This document shows positions 6,547 to 13,459 of a stretch of 20,311 nucleotides of DNA, piece after piece. Under the pieces are notes generated by a model that was not told where the DNA came from, did no database searches, and saw nothing but the letters and a program-made list of their open reading frames with translations. Positions within the stretch are counted from its first letter, which is position 1. Each line of letters begins with the position of its first letter. Source of the DNA: Pseudomonadota bacterium (GTDB lineage: Bacteria; Pseudomonadota; Gammaproteobacteria; Burkholderiales; Burkholderiaceae_B). Where the stretch lies: contig JAEWFK010000040.1 in assembly GCA_023388835.1 (NCBI GenBank), forward strand, positions 1 to 20,311. Direction: 5' to 3'. The translations under genes were made by a program, and so were the position numbers.

Positions 6547-7808
6547 GAGGCGTTTCCGGAAAGGCGTTGGATGTCGGCGCCAAGCGCGCGCAGTTTTTCT
6601 TCCATGCGTTCGTAGCCGCGGTCCAGGTGATAAATGCGGTCGACGATGGTCTCCCCTTCCGCTGCCAGGCCGGCAATGACCAGGCTGGCCGAGGCGCGAA
6701 GATCGGTCGCCATGACTGTGGCGCCGGAGAGCGATTCAACGCCCTTGACCACGGCGGTATCGCCCTCGACCTCGATCTGCGCTCCCATGCGCGAGAGTTC
6801 CGGCGCGTGCATGTAGCGGTTTTCGAAGATATTCTCGACGATGACCGATGTGCCGTCCGCCAGGGTGTTCAGGGCCATGAGCTGGGCCTGCATGTCGGTG
6901 GGAAAGCCGGGGTATTCCAGCGTTCGGAAGCCCGTGGCCTTGGGCCGGCGGTCCATGCGAGCGCGGATCCATCCGTCGCCTTCTTCGATCTGGACGCCGG
7001 CCTCGCGCAGCTTGTCCAGAATCGCGCCCATGGTGTGGGCGGCCGTGTCGCGCAGGATGATGTCGCCGCCGACCGCGCCGACTGCGCACAGGAAAGTACC
7101 GGCCTCGATGCGATCCGGGACGATGCGATGGTGCGCGCCGCGCAGACGTTCCACCCCGTCGATGATGATGCGGTCGCTGCCGTGGCCTTCGATGCGGGCG
7201 CCCATCTTGAGGAGCAGTTCCGCGAGATCCACGACTTCCGGTTCGCGGGCCGCATTCTCGAGAACACTGCGGCCTTCGGCCAGCACGGCGGCCATCATCA
7301 GATTTTCAGTGCCCGTGACGGTCACCATGTCGGTGCGAATGGTCGTGCCCCGCAGGCGCTTGGCCTTGGCCACCACGTAGCCGTGTTCGATGCGGATTTC
7401 CGCACCCATGGCCGCCAGCCCTTTGATGTGCTGGTCCACGGGACGCTGGCCGATGGCGCAGCCGCCCGGCAGACTGACGCGCGCTTCTCCGAAGCGGGCC
7501 AGCAAGGGGCCCAGCACCAGAATCGATGCGCGCATGGTTTTGACCAGCTCGTAGGGCGCCTCGAGGCTGTTTACCTGAGAGGCGTCCAGTTCCACGCGAT
7601 GGCCGCTGCCGTTGCGGTACTTCACGCCCAGGCGTTCGAGCAGGCGCAGGCTGGTGCCGATGTCCCGGAGCTCGGGAACGTTCTCGAGTGTCAGCGTGTC
7701 GGCCGTAAGCAGGCCGGCGCAAAGTATGGGAAGGGCGGCGTTCTTTGCGCCCGAGATGGAAACTTCGCCCTGGAGCCGCTTGCCGCCGCGTATGAGCAGC
7801 TTATCCAT
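6543..7808 (-). CDS. murA: UDP-N-acetylglucosamine 1-carboxyvinyltransferase MurA
   Basis: MurA transfers enolpyruvate from PEP to UDP-GlcNAc, the first committed step of peptidoglycan synthesis, in the cytoplasm. The 421-residue length is normal. K22 in ISGAKNAALP is the conserved lysine. The active-site cysteine C117 lies in SLPGGCAIGQRPVDQH, so the enzyme has the Cys form that fosfomycin alkylates rather than the resistant Asp form. Later segments such as EYPGFPTDMQAQ and the final DRIYHLDRGYERMEEKL are family-typical. The ATG at 7808-7806 overlaps the end of ibaG by 8 bases. The extended frame to 7859 is inside ibaG and is not used. The ibaG-murA pair next to mla genes also occurs in E. 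coli. Confidence 0.98.
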   Translation of the reverse strand: MDKLLIRGGKRLQGEVSISGAKNAALPILCAGLLTADTLTLENVPELRDIGTSLRLLERLGVKYRNGSGHRVELDASQVNSLEAPYELVKTMRASILVLGPLLARFGEARVSLPGGCAIGQRPVDQHIKGLAAMGAEIRIEHGYVVAKAKRLRGTTIRTDMVTVTGTENLMMAAVLAEGRSVLENAAREPEVVDLAELLLKMGARIEGHGSDRIIIDGVERLRGAHHRIVPDRIEAGTFLCAVGAVGGDIILRDTAAHTMGAILDKLREAGVQIEEGDGWIRARMDRRPKATGFRTLEYPGFPTDMQAQLMALNTLADGTSVIVENIFENRYMHAPELSRMGAQIEVEGDTAVVKGVESLSGATVMATDLRASASLVIAGLAAEGETIVDRIYHLDRGYERMEEKLRALGADIQRLSGNAS

Positions 7809-8049
7809 TGGCTTGCGCCTGGTACTCGGCGGGGGTGAGCGTGCGCATGGACAGCGCATGGATCTCGGCCTTCATCCGTTCGCCCAGGGCGGCGTACACG
7901 AGTTGATGGCGGGCGATCATGCGCTTGCCTTCGAAGGCAGGGCTCACGATCAGCGCTTCGAAATGCGAGCCGTCGCCGACGACCTGGAGCACCTCGCACT
8001 CGAGGTTGTCTGCAATGTACTGGCGTACGATTTCGGGAGTGGGCAGCAT
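7801..8049 (-). CDS. ibaG: BolA family protein, IbaG-like
   Basis: This 82-residue protein is a BolA/IbaA-type small protein. Family members bind [2Fe-2S] clusters with monothiol glutaredoxins and act in iron-sulfur or iron homeostasis. The class II KH-like fold signature is visible: SHFEALIVSPAFEGKRMIARHQLVYAALGERM (positions 28-59) with the invariant histidine of RHQLVYAAL, then IHALSMRTLTPAEY. Position next to murA and near the mla genes fits IbaG (YrbA) rather than BolA itself. It starts 3 bases after the permease gene and overlaps murA by 8 bases, so it is co-transcribed with both. The symbol is assigned by context and similarity. Exact cluster ligands cannot be told by eye. Confidence 0.9.
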   Translation of the reverse strand: MLPTPEIVRQYIADNLECEVLQVVGDGSHFEALIVSPAFEGKRMIARHQLVYAALGERMKAEIHALSMRTLTPAEYQAQANG

Positions 8050-8052
8050 AGA

Positions 8053-8847
8053 TCAGTTCCGAAGTTTGTAGCCCTTTGCCAGCAGGCGAAGGGTATGAAG
8101 GGAGAGCACGGCGAACACTGCGGCCACCACGGCAAGGCTGTGCCACGGCGACACGTCGGACGCGTCGAAGAATCCGTGGCGGAAGCCGTCGATCATGTAG
8201 AAGACCGGGTTCCAGTGCGAAACGGCCTGCCAGAACGCAGGCAAGCTGTGAATGGAGTAGAAGACGCCGGACAGGAAGGTGGCCGGCAGAATAAGGAAGT
8301 TCTGAAAGGCCGCCAGCTGGTCGAATTTCTCGGACCAAAGGCCCGCAATCATGCCCAGATTACCCATGACGCCGCAAGACAGTACCGAGAACACGAGCAG
8401 CCAGCCGGCATTGTGCACGGGCAGATCGATGAACAGCAGCGCCACCAGCCATACGCCGAGGCCGCAGCACAGACCCCGCGCCACGGCAGCCAGCAGGTAG
8501 GCGCCGTAGATTTCGCGGTGAGAGAGCGGCGGCAGCAGGATGAACACTAGGTTGCCGGTGATCCGGCTCTGTATGAGCGATGAAGACGGATTGGCAAAGG
8601 CGTTCTGAAGCATGCTCATCATCATGAGGCCCGGAATCAGGAAGGACGTATACGGAACGCCCTCGTAAACCTGGACCCGATCTTCGAGCACATGCGCGAA
8701 GATGAGCAGATAGAGCAGGGAGGTGAGCACCGGCGCGGCGATGGTCTGAAAGCCCACCTTCCAGAAGCGTTGAAGCTCCTTGCGCAACAGAGTGGGAAAG
8801 CCCGAGCCCATGTCGCGGCGGCGGTGAATGATCGGCGCGTCGCTCAT
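8053..8847 (-). CDS. ABC-2 type transporter permease (YadH-like)
   Basis: This is the membrane subunit of a two-gene ABC exporter; substrate unknown. The 264-residue protein has about six hydrophobic segments (roughly residues 33-51, 66-85, 113-140, 147-170, 182-200 and 235-252). ABC-2 family signatures in the C-terminal half include LILPATFLSGVFYSIHSLP (185-203) and NPVFYMIDGFRHGFF (213-227). It resembles the YadH/NodJ-type permeases. The ATG at 8847-8845 overlaps the stop of the ATPase gene as ATGA, so the pair is coupled. A longer frame to 9069 is antiparallel noise within the ATPase gene. Position between the mla cluster and ibaG-murA suggests an envelope-related substrate, but that is only inference. 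Confidence 0.93.
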   Translation of the reverse strand: MSDAPIIHRRRDMGSGFPTLLRKELQRFWKVGFQTIAAPVLTSLLYLLIFAHVLEDRVQVYEGVPYTSFLIPGLMMMSMLQNAFANPSSSLIQSRITGNLVFILLPPLSHREIYGAYLLAAVARGLCCGLGVWLVALLFIDLPVHNAGWLLVFSVLSCGVMGNLGMIAGLWSEKFDQLAAFQNFLILPATFLSGVFYSIHSLPAFWQAVSHWNPVFYMIDGFRHGFFDASDVSPWHSLAVVAAVFAVLSLHTLRLLAKGYKLRN

Positions 8848-9632
8848 GCCACTTCCTCCAGCGTCTGACCATGCATGAAGCGCACGAAGGCGTCTTCCAG
8901 GTCGCTCCCGCCCACCTGAGCGAGCAGGGCGTCGGTCGTGTCCAGCGCAATCACGCGGCCCTGCTTGAGCATGGCGATGCGGCCGCAAAGCGCCTCGGCC
9001 TCTTCCAGGTAGTGAGTGGTGAGCAGGATGGTGTGGCCGTCCTTGTTCAGGCGGGAAATGAATTCCCAAAGTGTGCGCCGCAGGTCGACGTCCACCCCGG
9101 CGGTGGGTTCGTCAAGGATGATGACGGGCGGGCGATGCACGAGGGCCTGGGCCACAAGAACGCGCCGTTTCATGCCGCCAGACAGGGCGCGCATGTTGGT
9201 CTCGGCTTTGTCGCTCAGGCCGAGGTTGGCCAGGATTTCGTCTATCCAGTCGTCGTTGTTGCGCAGCCCGAAGTAACCTGACTGCAGGCGCAGAGTTTCG
9301 CGTACTGTGAAGAAGGGGTCGTAGACGATCTCCTGAGGTACGACCCCCAGCGACTGGCGAGCCTCGCGGAATTCGGTCACCACATCGTGCCCGCAGACGC
9401 GGGCCGTGCCGTGCGTGGCACGGGCAAGGCCGGCCAGTATGGAAATGAGGGTGGTCTTGCCGGCGCCGTTGGGGCCCAGCAGGCCGAAGAACTCGCCATG
9501 CTCGACCGTCAGGCTGACGTCGTCCAGGGCCTGAAAACCCTGTTTGCGGGGCCGCCCGGCCAGGACTTCGGAGAGCCGCCGGGACCGAGGGGTGTAGATT
9601 TTGGAGATGTTCTCTAGCTTGAGCGCGGACAT
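8844..9632 (-). CDS. ABC transporter ATP-binding protein (YadG-like)
   Basis: This is the ATPase partner of the ABC-2 permease that follows it. The 262-residue protein has all nucleotide-binding-domain motifs: Walker A GPNGAGKT (53-60), Q-loop near VVPQE (97-101), signature LSGGM (150-154), Walker B IILDEP (171-176), and the switch histidine in LLTTHYLEEAEAL. It belongs to the YadG/NodI/DrrA-like exporter class. The N-terminal region carries a small insert, RSRRLSEVLAGRPRKQG (17-33), before the Walker A domain. The start ATG at 9632-9630 has no obvious Shine-Dalgarno sequence. It is the first gene after a 128-base gap with a perfect TATAAT, so it may head the exporter-ibaG-murA-his transcript. 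Confidence 0.94.
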   Translation of the reverse strand: MSALKLENISKIYTPRSRRLSEVLAGRPRKQGFQALDDVSLTVEHGEFFGLLGPNGAGKTTLISILAGLARATHGTARVCGHDVVTEFREARQSLGVVPQEIVYDPFFTVRETLRLQSGYFGLRNNDDWIDEILANLGLSDKAETNMRALSGGMKRRVLVAQALVHRPPVIILDEPTAGVDVDLRRTLWEFISRLNKDGHTILLTTHYLEEAEALCGRIAMLKQGRVIALDTTDALLAQVGGSDLEDAFVRFMHGQTLEEVA

Positions 9633-9671
9633 GTTGGCAATGAAAAGCCCGATATATGGACCAAGCCATCC

Positions 9672-9677
9672 ATTATA
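9672..9677 (-). promoter_or_regulatory. Candidate -10 box (TATAAT) upstream of the ABC exporter gene
   Basis: Read on the minus strand, the gap before the ABC ATPase gene contains a perfect sigma-70 -10 hexamer, TATAAT, about 40 bases ahead of the start codon. The region where a -35 box should be is GC-rich and shows no TTGACA-like hexamer at 16-18 bases. A promoter is plausible because this is the longest gap in the window and stands at a functional boundary. Without a -35 match it stays a candidate. Confidence 0.4.
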
Positions 9678-9679
9678 GG

Positions 9680-9701
9680 CCGGGGGGAGGATCCGCCCCG
9701 G
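9680..9701 (-). other. GC-rich hairpin CCGGGG/CCCCGG in the mlaC-exporter gap
   Basis: A perfect 6-base inverted repeat (CCGGGG at 9680-9685 and CCCCGG at 9696-9701) with a 10-base loop lies directly upstream of the candidate -10 box. No run of T follows on the minus strand, so it is not a standard intrinsic terminator. It could slow RNA polymerase, stabilise the mla transcript 3' end, or be chance in GC-rich DNA. Confidence 0.3.
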
Positions 9702-9738
9702 AACGCCGGCTCACCGGTGCCGTCGTCCCGGAGGCTCG

Positions 9739-9756
9739 GCCGCCATGCCAGGCGGC
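9739..9756 (-). other. Hairpin just after the mlaC stop codon
   Basis: GCCGCC and GGCGGC form a perfect 6-base stem around a 6-base loop (TGGCAT on the transcribed strand), starting 4 bases after the mlaC stop. There is no U-tract, so intrinsic termination is not supported. A role as a 3'-end stabiliser or a Rho-dependent pause is possible but unproven. Confidence 0.3.
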
Positions 9757-9760
9757 GGCT

Positions 9761-10426
9761 TTACTTCAGATTGCTCTTTTTCAAAGCCGCGATCAGACCG
9801 TCGACGCCGGATTGCTGAATCTGCTGCGCAAACTGATTGCGATAGTTCTGAATGAGCCAGATGTTCTCGATGTTGATGTCGTAGACCTTCCAGCCTTCAC
9901 CCGTCTTTTCCAGGCGGTAGTCCACCGTGACGGCCGGACCATTGCTCTGGGTGATGAGCGACCGCACGACGACGTCGTCGGCGTTGGCGTCGCCACGGAA
10001 GGGCTGGATATTGATGCGCGACACTTGATCGACGTTCGCCAGCGCGCCGCTGTAGGTCCGAATGAGGGTGCCTCGGAAGGCTTCTACCAGTGCCTGCTGC
10101 TGGGCCGCGCTGGCCTGACGCCAATGGCGGCCGGCCGCAAGGCGGGTCGTCTTCTCGAAGTTGACGTAGGGCAGGATCAGTTCGTCGACGAGCTGGTTGA
10201 TGCGCTTGAGATCGCCTTGCTTGACGGCTTCGTCTTGCTTGACGGCTTCCAGTGCATTGTTGGCGACGGCCTGCACGAAATCATTTGGAGCCGCCTTGGG
10301 GTCGACGGCGGTGGCGGCATGCGCGCCCACGCAGGCGAGCAGTCCCGATGCCGCCAGCAGAAGCCCGGCCGCCATCCGGCGCAGCATGTGGGGGTCGAAG
10401 AATGAAAAGCGAGTCCGATAGAGCAT
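9761..10426 (-). CDS. mlaC: Periplasmic phospholipid-binding protein MlaC
   Basis: MlaC (Ttg2D family) carries phospholipids across the periplasm between the outer-membrane MlaA complex and the inner-membrane MlaFED complex. The 221-residue product has a basic N-terminus, a hydrophobic stretch (MAAGLLLAASGLLACVGA, 18-35) and an AHA-A-type cleavage site, so it is exported. The mature part shows family traits such as LILPYVNFEKTTRLAAGRHW (83-102) and the ending WKVYDINIENIWLIQNYR. The ATG at 10426-10424 is favoured by AAGGAT about 5 bases upstream; the internal ATG at 10387 gives a shorter signal peptide but lacks a ribosome site. Residues 60-71 hold a six-residue tandem duplication (EAVKQD, EAVKQG). 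Confidence 0.95.
   Translation of the reverse strand: MLYRTRFSFFDPHMLRRMAAGLLLAASGLLACVGAHAATAVDPKAAPNDFVQAVANNALEAVKQDEAVKQGDLKRINQLVDELILPYVNFEKTTRLAAGRHWRQASAAQQQALVEAFRGTLIRTYSGALANVDQVSRINIQPFRGDANADDVVVRSLITQSNGPAVTVDYRLEKTGEGWKVYDINIENIWLIQNYRNQFAQQIQQSGVDGLIAALKKSNLK
10214..10249 (-). repeat. 18-bp in-frame tandem duplication inside mlaC
   Basis: Two adjacent 18-base units (10214-10231 and 10232-10249) match at 17 of 18 positions. Being a multiple of three, the duplication keeps the frame and adds six residues (EAVKQD then EAVKQG) in the N-terminal helical part of mature MlaC. The near identity suggests a recent slippage event. Confidence 0.85.
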
Positions 10427-10476
10427 GGGTATCCTTGTGTTCCGTATGAGCGCAGTGCCTGCAGTTCGTGTGCCCG

Positions 10477-11283
10477 CTACTGGGCGGAGGGAGCCGGCGC
10501 GGAGTCATCGGAATAATCGGGCAGATCGTCGTCGGAGTAATCCGGCAATGCGCCGCCATCGGACCTGCGCAGGTTCACCATGGCGTCCCGGCGCTGCAGG
10601 TAAGCGTCGCGGATGAAGCTGTAGCGGTCGAGAGCGGTCTGGTTGACCAGCTCCTCGGCGTCGAGCAGGCTTTCACGCTTGTCCACGGCGTACAGGCCCA
10701 GGATGGAATTCCGTACAGGGATGTTGTCGATTTCGAATACCGGGGTCAGCGGCGACACGTCGGCGGCCAGTCCGCCTATCGAGGCGGTGCCGTCGCGCAC
10801 CGTGCTGGAGCCCAGGAAGGGCAGCACCACGTAGGGCCCCGAGCCGAAGCCCCATACGCCCAGTGTGGTACCCAGATCGTTCCGGATTTTTTCAGCACCG
10901 TTCATGGAAGCGACATCGATACAGCCGCCCAGGCCCATGGTCGTGTTGAACAGCACCCGGCCCAAGGTATTGAAGAAGTCGTGGCCGCGCGCCTGCAGCA
11001 TGCTGTTGAAGGCGGACCAGACGTCTTCGATGTTGCCGAATATGTTGCGCACACAGGAGCGCGCCGGCTCGGGAGTGAGGTCGCGATAGGCGTAGGCGAC
11101 CGGCTTGAGGATTGCACCGTCCACGGCTTCGTTGAAGGCGAACATGCTGCGGTTGTAGCCTTCCCAAGGGTCGCGTGCGCTGGGAGATTCCACGGTGGCG
11201 CAGCCGCCCGCCAACAGCGCGGCAGCGACGGCGGCCGCCAATCCGGTACGGCGAACCATGGGTGAACGGTCGTTATTCTTCAT
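10477..11283 (-). CDS. mlaA: Outer-membrane lipoprotein MlaA (VacJ family)
   Basis: MlaA sits in the inner leaflet of the outer membrane and removes misplaced phospholipids from the outer leaflet, passing them to MlaC. The 268-residue precursor has a lipoprotein signal ending in LLAGGC, with C28 the likely lipidation site. Family motifs include DPWEGYNRSMFAFNEAVD (38-55), FFNTLGRVLFNTTMGLGG and LGVWGFGSGPYVVLPFLG. The C-terminus is acidic and has two copies of LPDYSDD followed by a Pro/Ala tail, beyond the conserved domain. The ATG overlaps the mlaD stop as ATGA and has AGGA upstream. mlaA inside the mla cluster (in E. coli it is elsewhere) suits a betaproteobacterium. Confidence 0.96.
   Translation of the reverse strand: MKNNDRSPMVRRTGLAAAVAAALLAGGCATVESPSARDPWEGYNRSMFAFNEAVDGAILKPVAYAYRDLTPEPARSCVRNIFGNIEDVWSAFNSMLQARGHDFFNTLGRVLFNTTMGLGGCIDVASMNGAEKIRNDLGTTLGVWGFGSGPYVVLPFLGSSTVRDGTASIGGLAADVSPLTPVFEIDNIPVRNSILGLYAVDKRESLLDAEELVNQTALDRYSFIRDAYLQRRDAMVNLRRSDGGALPDYSDDDLPDYSDDSAPAPSAQ
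10504..10548 (-). repeat. Degenerate 24-bp-period repeat at the 3' end of mlaA
   Basis: Two 21-base units (10504-10524 and 10528-10548) match at 17 of 21 positions with a 24-base period. They encode the two LPDYSDD copies in the acidic C-terminal tail of MlaA. Most differences are silent, so the peptide repeat is better kept than the DNA. Confidence 0.75.
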
Positions 11284-11747
11284 TGTTGATCCTGGCTGCT
11301 CGCCGAGTTGTAAAGGAACTTGCTGATCAGTTCCTCGAGCACGACGGCGCTTTGCGTATATTGAACAGTGCTTCCCTGGACCAGCATTTTATCCTCACCG
11401 CCGGGAGTTACGCCGATGTATTGTTCGCCCAACAGTCCGGAAGTCAGGATCGACACCGACGAGTCGCTCGGAAACTCGTATTTCGACTCGAGATCCAGCG
11501 TGACGACGGCCTGAAAGCGCTCGTTGTCGAATGAGATGCCCGATACTCGGCCGACCACCACGCCGCTGCTCTTGACGGGTGCGCGCACCTTGAGCCCCCC
11601 CAGGTTATCGAAGTGGGCCTGCACCTGATACGTCGGCGCAAACGAGAACGAGCTCATGTTTCCCGCTCGCAAAGCCAGGAAGATGAGGGCGATCGCCCCC
11701 AGCAAGACAAAAAGCCCCACCCAGAAATCGGTCTTTTCACGGGTCAT
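11280..11747 (-). CDS. mlaD: MCE-domain phospholipid transport protein MlaD
   Basis: MlaD is anchored in the inner membrane and forms a hexameric ring in the periplasm that guides lipids between MlaC and the MlaFE transporter. The 155-residue protein has one N-terminal membrane helix (about 8-27, WVGLFVLLGAIALIFLALRA) and a single MCE domain (about 39-117) with F-D-N-L-G-G-L-K-V-R-A-P-V and the typical LTSGLLGEQYIGVTPGG ending. The C-terminal tail is short. The ATG at 11747-11745 lies 19 bases after mlaE; its stop overlaps the mlaA start. It is a little shorter than the E. coli protein but complete. Confidence 0.97.
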   Translation of the reverse strand: MTREKTDFWVGLFVLLGAIALIFLALRAGNMSSFSFAPTYQVQAHFDNLGGLKVRAPVKSSGVVVGRVSGISFDNERFQAVVTLDLESKYEFPSDSSVSILTSGLLGEQYIGVTPGGEDKMLVQGSTVQYTQSAVVLEELISKFLYNSASSQDQQ

Positions 11748-11766
11748 TGTGTGTCATCCATCAAAG

Positions 11767-12555
11767 TCAGTTGCCGAACATCAGAGCCGTCATCACGAAG
11801 TCCAGCCCGAGCACGAGCAGTGAACTATGGACGACGGTGCGGGTGGTTGCGCGCGAGACGCCTTCCGGTGTGGCGCGGGCCGTCCAGCCCGCATGCAGCG
11901 CCACCAGTGTGACGGCCACGCCGAACACCACGCTCTTGATGAAACCGTTCAGGATGTCGTTGATGACATCCACCCCTTCCTGCATCTGGGACCAGAACGC
12001 GCCGGGATCGATGCCGATGAGCAGCACGCCCACCACCCAGCCGCCGATCACGCCCACCATCGAGAAAACCGCGGCCAACACCGGCATGGCAATGACGCCG
12101 CCCCAGAAGCGGGGCACGAGCACGCGGCGGATGGGGTCCACCGCCATGACTTCCATGGCGGCCAGCTGTTCCCCTGCCTTCATCAGCCCGATTTCCGCCG
12201 TCAGCGATGTGCCCGCCCGCCCGGCAAACAGCAGCGCCGTGACGACCGGGCCCAGCTCTCGGGTCAGCGAAAGGGCCACCAACAGGCCCAGCGCTTCTTC
12301 GGACCCATAGCGGCTGAGCGTGTAATAGCCCTGCAGGCCTAGCACGAAGCCGACGAAGAGGCCCGATACGGCGATGATCAGCAGGGAATGGTTGCCGATG
12401 AAGTGGATCTGCTGGGATACCAGGCGCGCGCGGTGTAGCGCGGTAGCGCTGCGCGCGAGGATGGCGCCGCCCAGCCGAACGAAGTCGCCCAGGCCGGTGA
12501 TGGCGGTGCGTACACGGCCTCCCAGTCTGGCAATGGCTTTGTAGGGTGTCGTCAT
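11767..12555 (-). CDS. mlaE: Phospholipid transporter permease MlaE
   Basis: MlaE is the inner-membrane permease of the Mla ABC complex and pairs with the MlaF ATPase and the MlaD ring. The 262-residue protein has an amphipathic N-terminal part and about five membrane helices. The most conserved stretch of the family is clear: RELGPVVTALLFAGRAGTSL (99-118), then TAEIGLMKAGEQ (119-130). The ATG at 12555-12553 overlaps the mlaF stop as ATGA; the longer frame to 12585 only adds sequence inside mlaF. Length and motif content are normal. Confidence 0.97.
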   Translation of the reverse strand: MTTPYKAIARLGGRVRTAITGLGDFVRLGGAILARSATALHRARLVSQQIHFIGNHSLLIIAVSGLFVGFVLGLQGYYTLSRYGSEEALGLLVALSLTRELGPVVTALLFAGRAGTSLTAEIGLMKAGEQLAAMEVMAVDPIRRVLVPRFWGGVIAMPVLAAVFSMVGVIGGWVVGVLLIGIDPGAFWSQMQEGVDVINDILNGFIKSVVFGVAVTLVALHAGWTARATPEGVSRATTRTVVHSSLLVLGLDFVMTALMFGN

Positions 12556-13382
12556 GAGCGGCGCCCCGGACGCTGTTCCAGCCACCGCGTATAGGCAGGG
12601 GAGACGGGGTAATGGAAGGCGATGGGGCCGTCGGGCTGGCCATCCAGAAATTGGCGTACGTAGGGGTTTTGTGAGTCCGCCAACTGTGCGGGGGTGCCCT
12701 GTGCGATCATTTTTCCCTGTCCGACCATGTATACCTGGTCGGCGATGGCGAACGATTCGATGACATCGTGGGTGATCAGGACAGACGCGCAGTTGAGCTT
12801 GTCGGTCAGGTCGCGGATCAACCGCGCGGTGATCCCCAGGGAAATGGGATCCAGGCCGGCGAAGGGCTCATCATAAAGAATGAGTTCCGGCTCCAGGACG
12901 ATGGCCCGTGCCAATGCCACGCGCCGCGCCATGCCTCCGGATATTTCGGAGATACGCAAGTGGGCCGCAGCTTGCAGGCCGACGGCGTCAAGCTTTTCCA
13001 GAACCCGTTCCTGTATCTGTCCTTCTGAAATGCGCGTATGTTCGCGCAAGGGAAACGCGACGTTCTCGAAGACGTTCAGGTCGGTAAACAGCGCGCCTTG
13101 CTGGAACAGCACCCCCATGCGCTGGCGCAACTTGCGCAAGGCTTCTGGTGGGACGCCGGCGATATCCTCGCCGAACACCGTGACGCGGCCGCGCTGAGCA
13201 AAGATCTGGCCGGTGGCGGCACGCAGGAGTGTCGTCTTGCCGGAGCCGGAGCCTCCCATCAGCGCGACGACCTGGCCTTTGCAAGCCTCGATACTGATGT
13301 CGCTGAGCACGGTGAAGTCGCCGTAGCCGAGCGCAACATCGGTGAACTTCAGGATGGTGTCGGGGAGCGGGGCAGTGGTCAT
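12552..13382 (-). CDS. mlaF: Phospholipid transporter ATP-binding protein MlaF
   Basis: MlaF powers the Mla complex at the cytoplasmic face of the inner membrane. The 276-residue protein contains Walker A GGSGSGKT (43-50), signature ISGGM (147-151), Walker B ELILYDEP (166-173) and the switch histidine in LITHDVIESF. FQQGALFTDLNVFENVAFPL (93-112) and AGLDPISLG are typical of the Mla/Ttg2A group. In E. coli the C-terminal tail of MlaF binds the STAS protein MlaB; here a tail with HYPVSPAYTRWLEQ is present although no mlaB is seen nearby. The ATG at 13382-13380 has GAGG about 4 bases upstream. The frame open to 13583 is not used because it runs into the preceding gene. Confidence 0.96.
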   Translation of the reverse strand: MTTAPLPDTILKFTDVALGYGDFTVLSDISIEACKGQVVALMGGSGSGKTTLLRAATGQIFAQRGRVTVFGEDIAGVPPEALRKLRQRMGVLFQQGALFTDLNVFENVAFPLREHTRISEGQIQERVLEKLDAVGLQAAAHLRISEISGGMARRVALARAIVLEPELILYDEPFAGLDPISLGITARLIRDLTDKLNCASVLITHDVIESFAIADQVYMVGQGKMIAQGTPAQLADSQNPYVRQFLDGQPDGPIAFHYPVSPAYTRWLEQRPGRRS

Positions 13383-13408
13383 GGCGCCTCGTGATTGATC
13401 TTCCCTCC

Positions 13409-13414
13409 ATTGTA
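13409..13414 (-). promoter_or_regulatory. Candidate -10 box (TACAAT) upstream of mlaF
   Basis: In the 77-base gap between the FhuF-like gene and mlaF, the minus strand carries TACAAT (one mismatch from consensus) 26 bases before the mlaF start. No good -35 hexamer is seen at the right distance. It may give the mla genes their own promoter; the evidence is weak. Confidence 0.28.
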
Positions 13415-13459
13415 TCGTGCGATGCCGCGAGCTCCCGGCTTGTTGGGGTTGGGTGCTCT

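Noticed and set aside
6567..7838. Long plus-strand open frame (423 codons) opposite murA
   Set aside because: It is the same antisense effect; murA itself is unambiguous and no motif is seen in the opposite frame.
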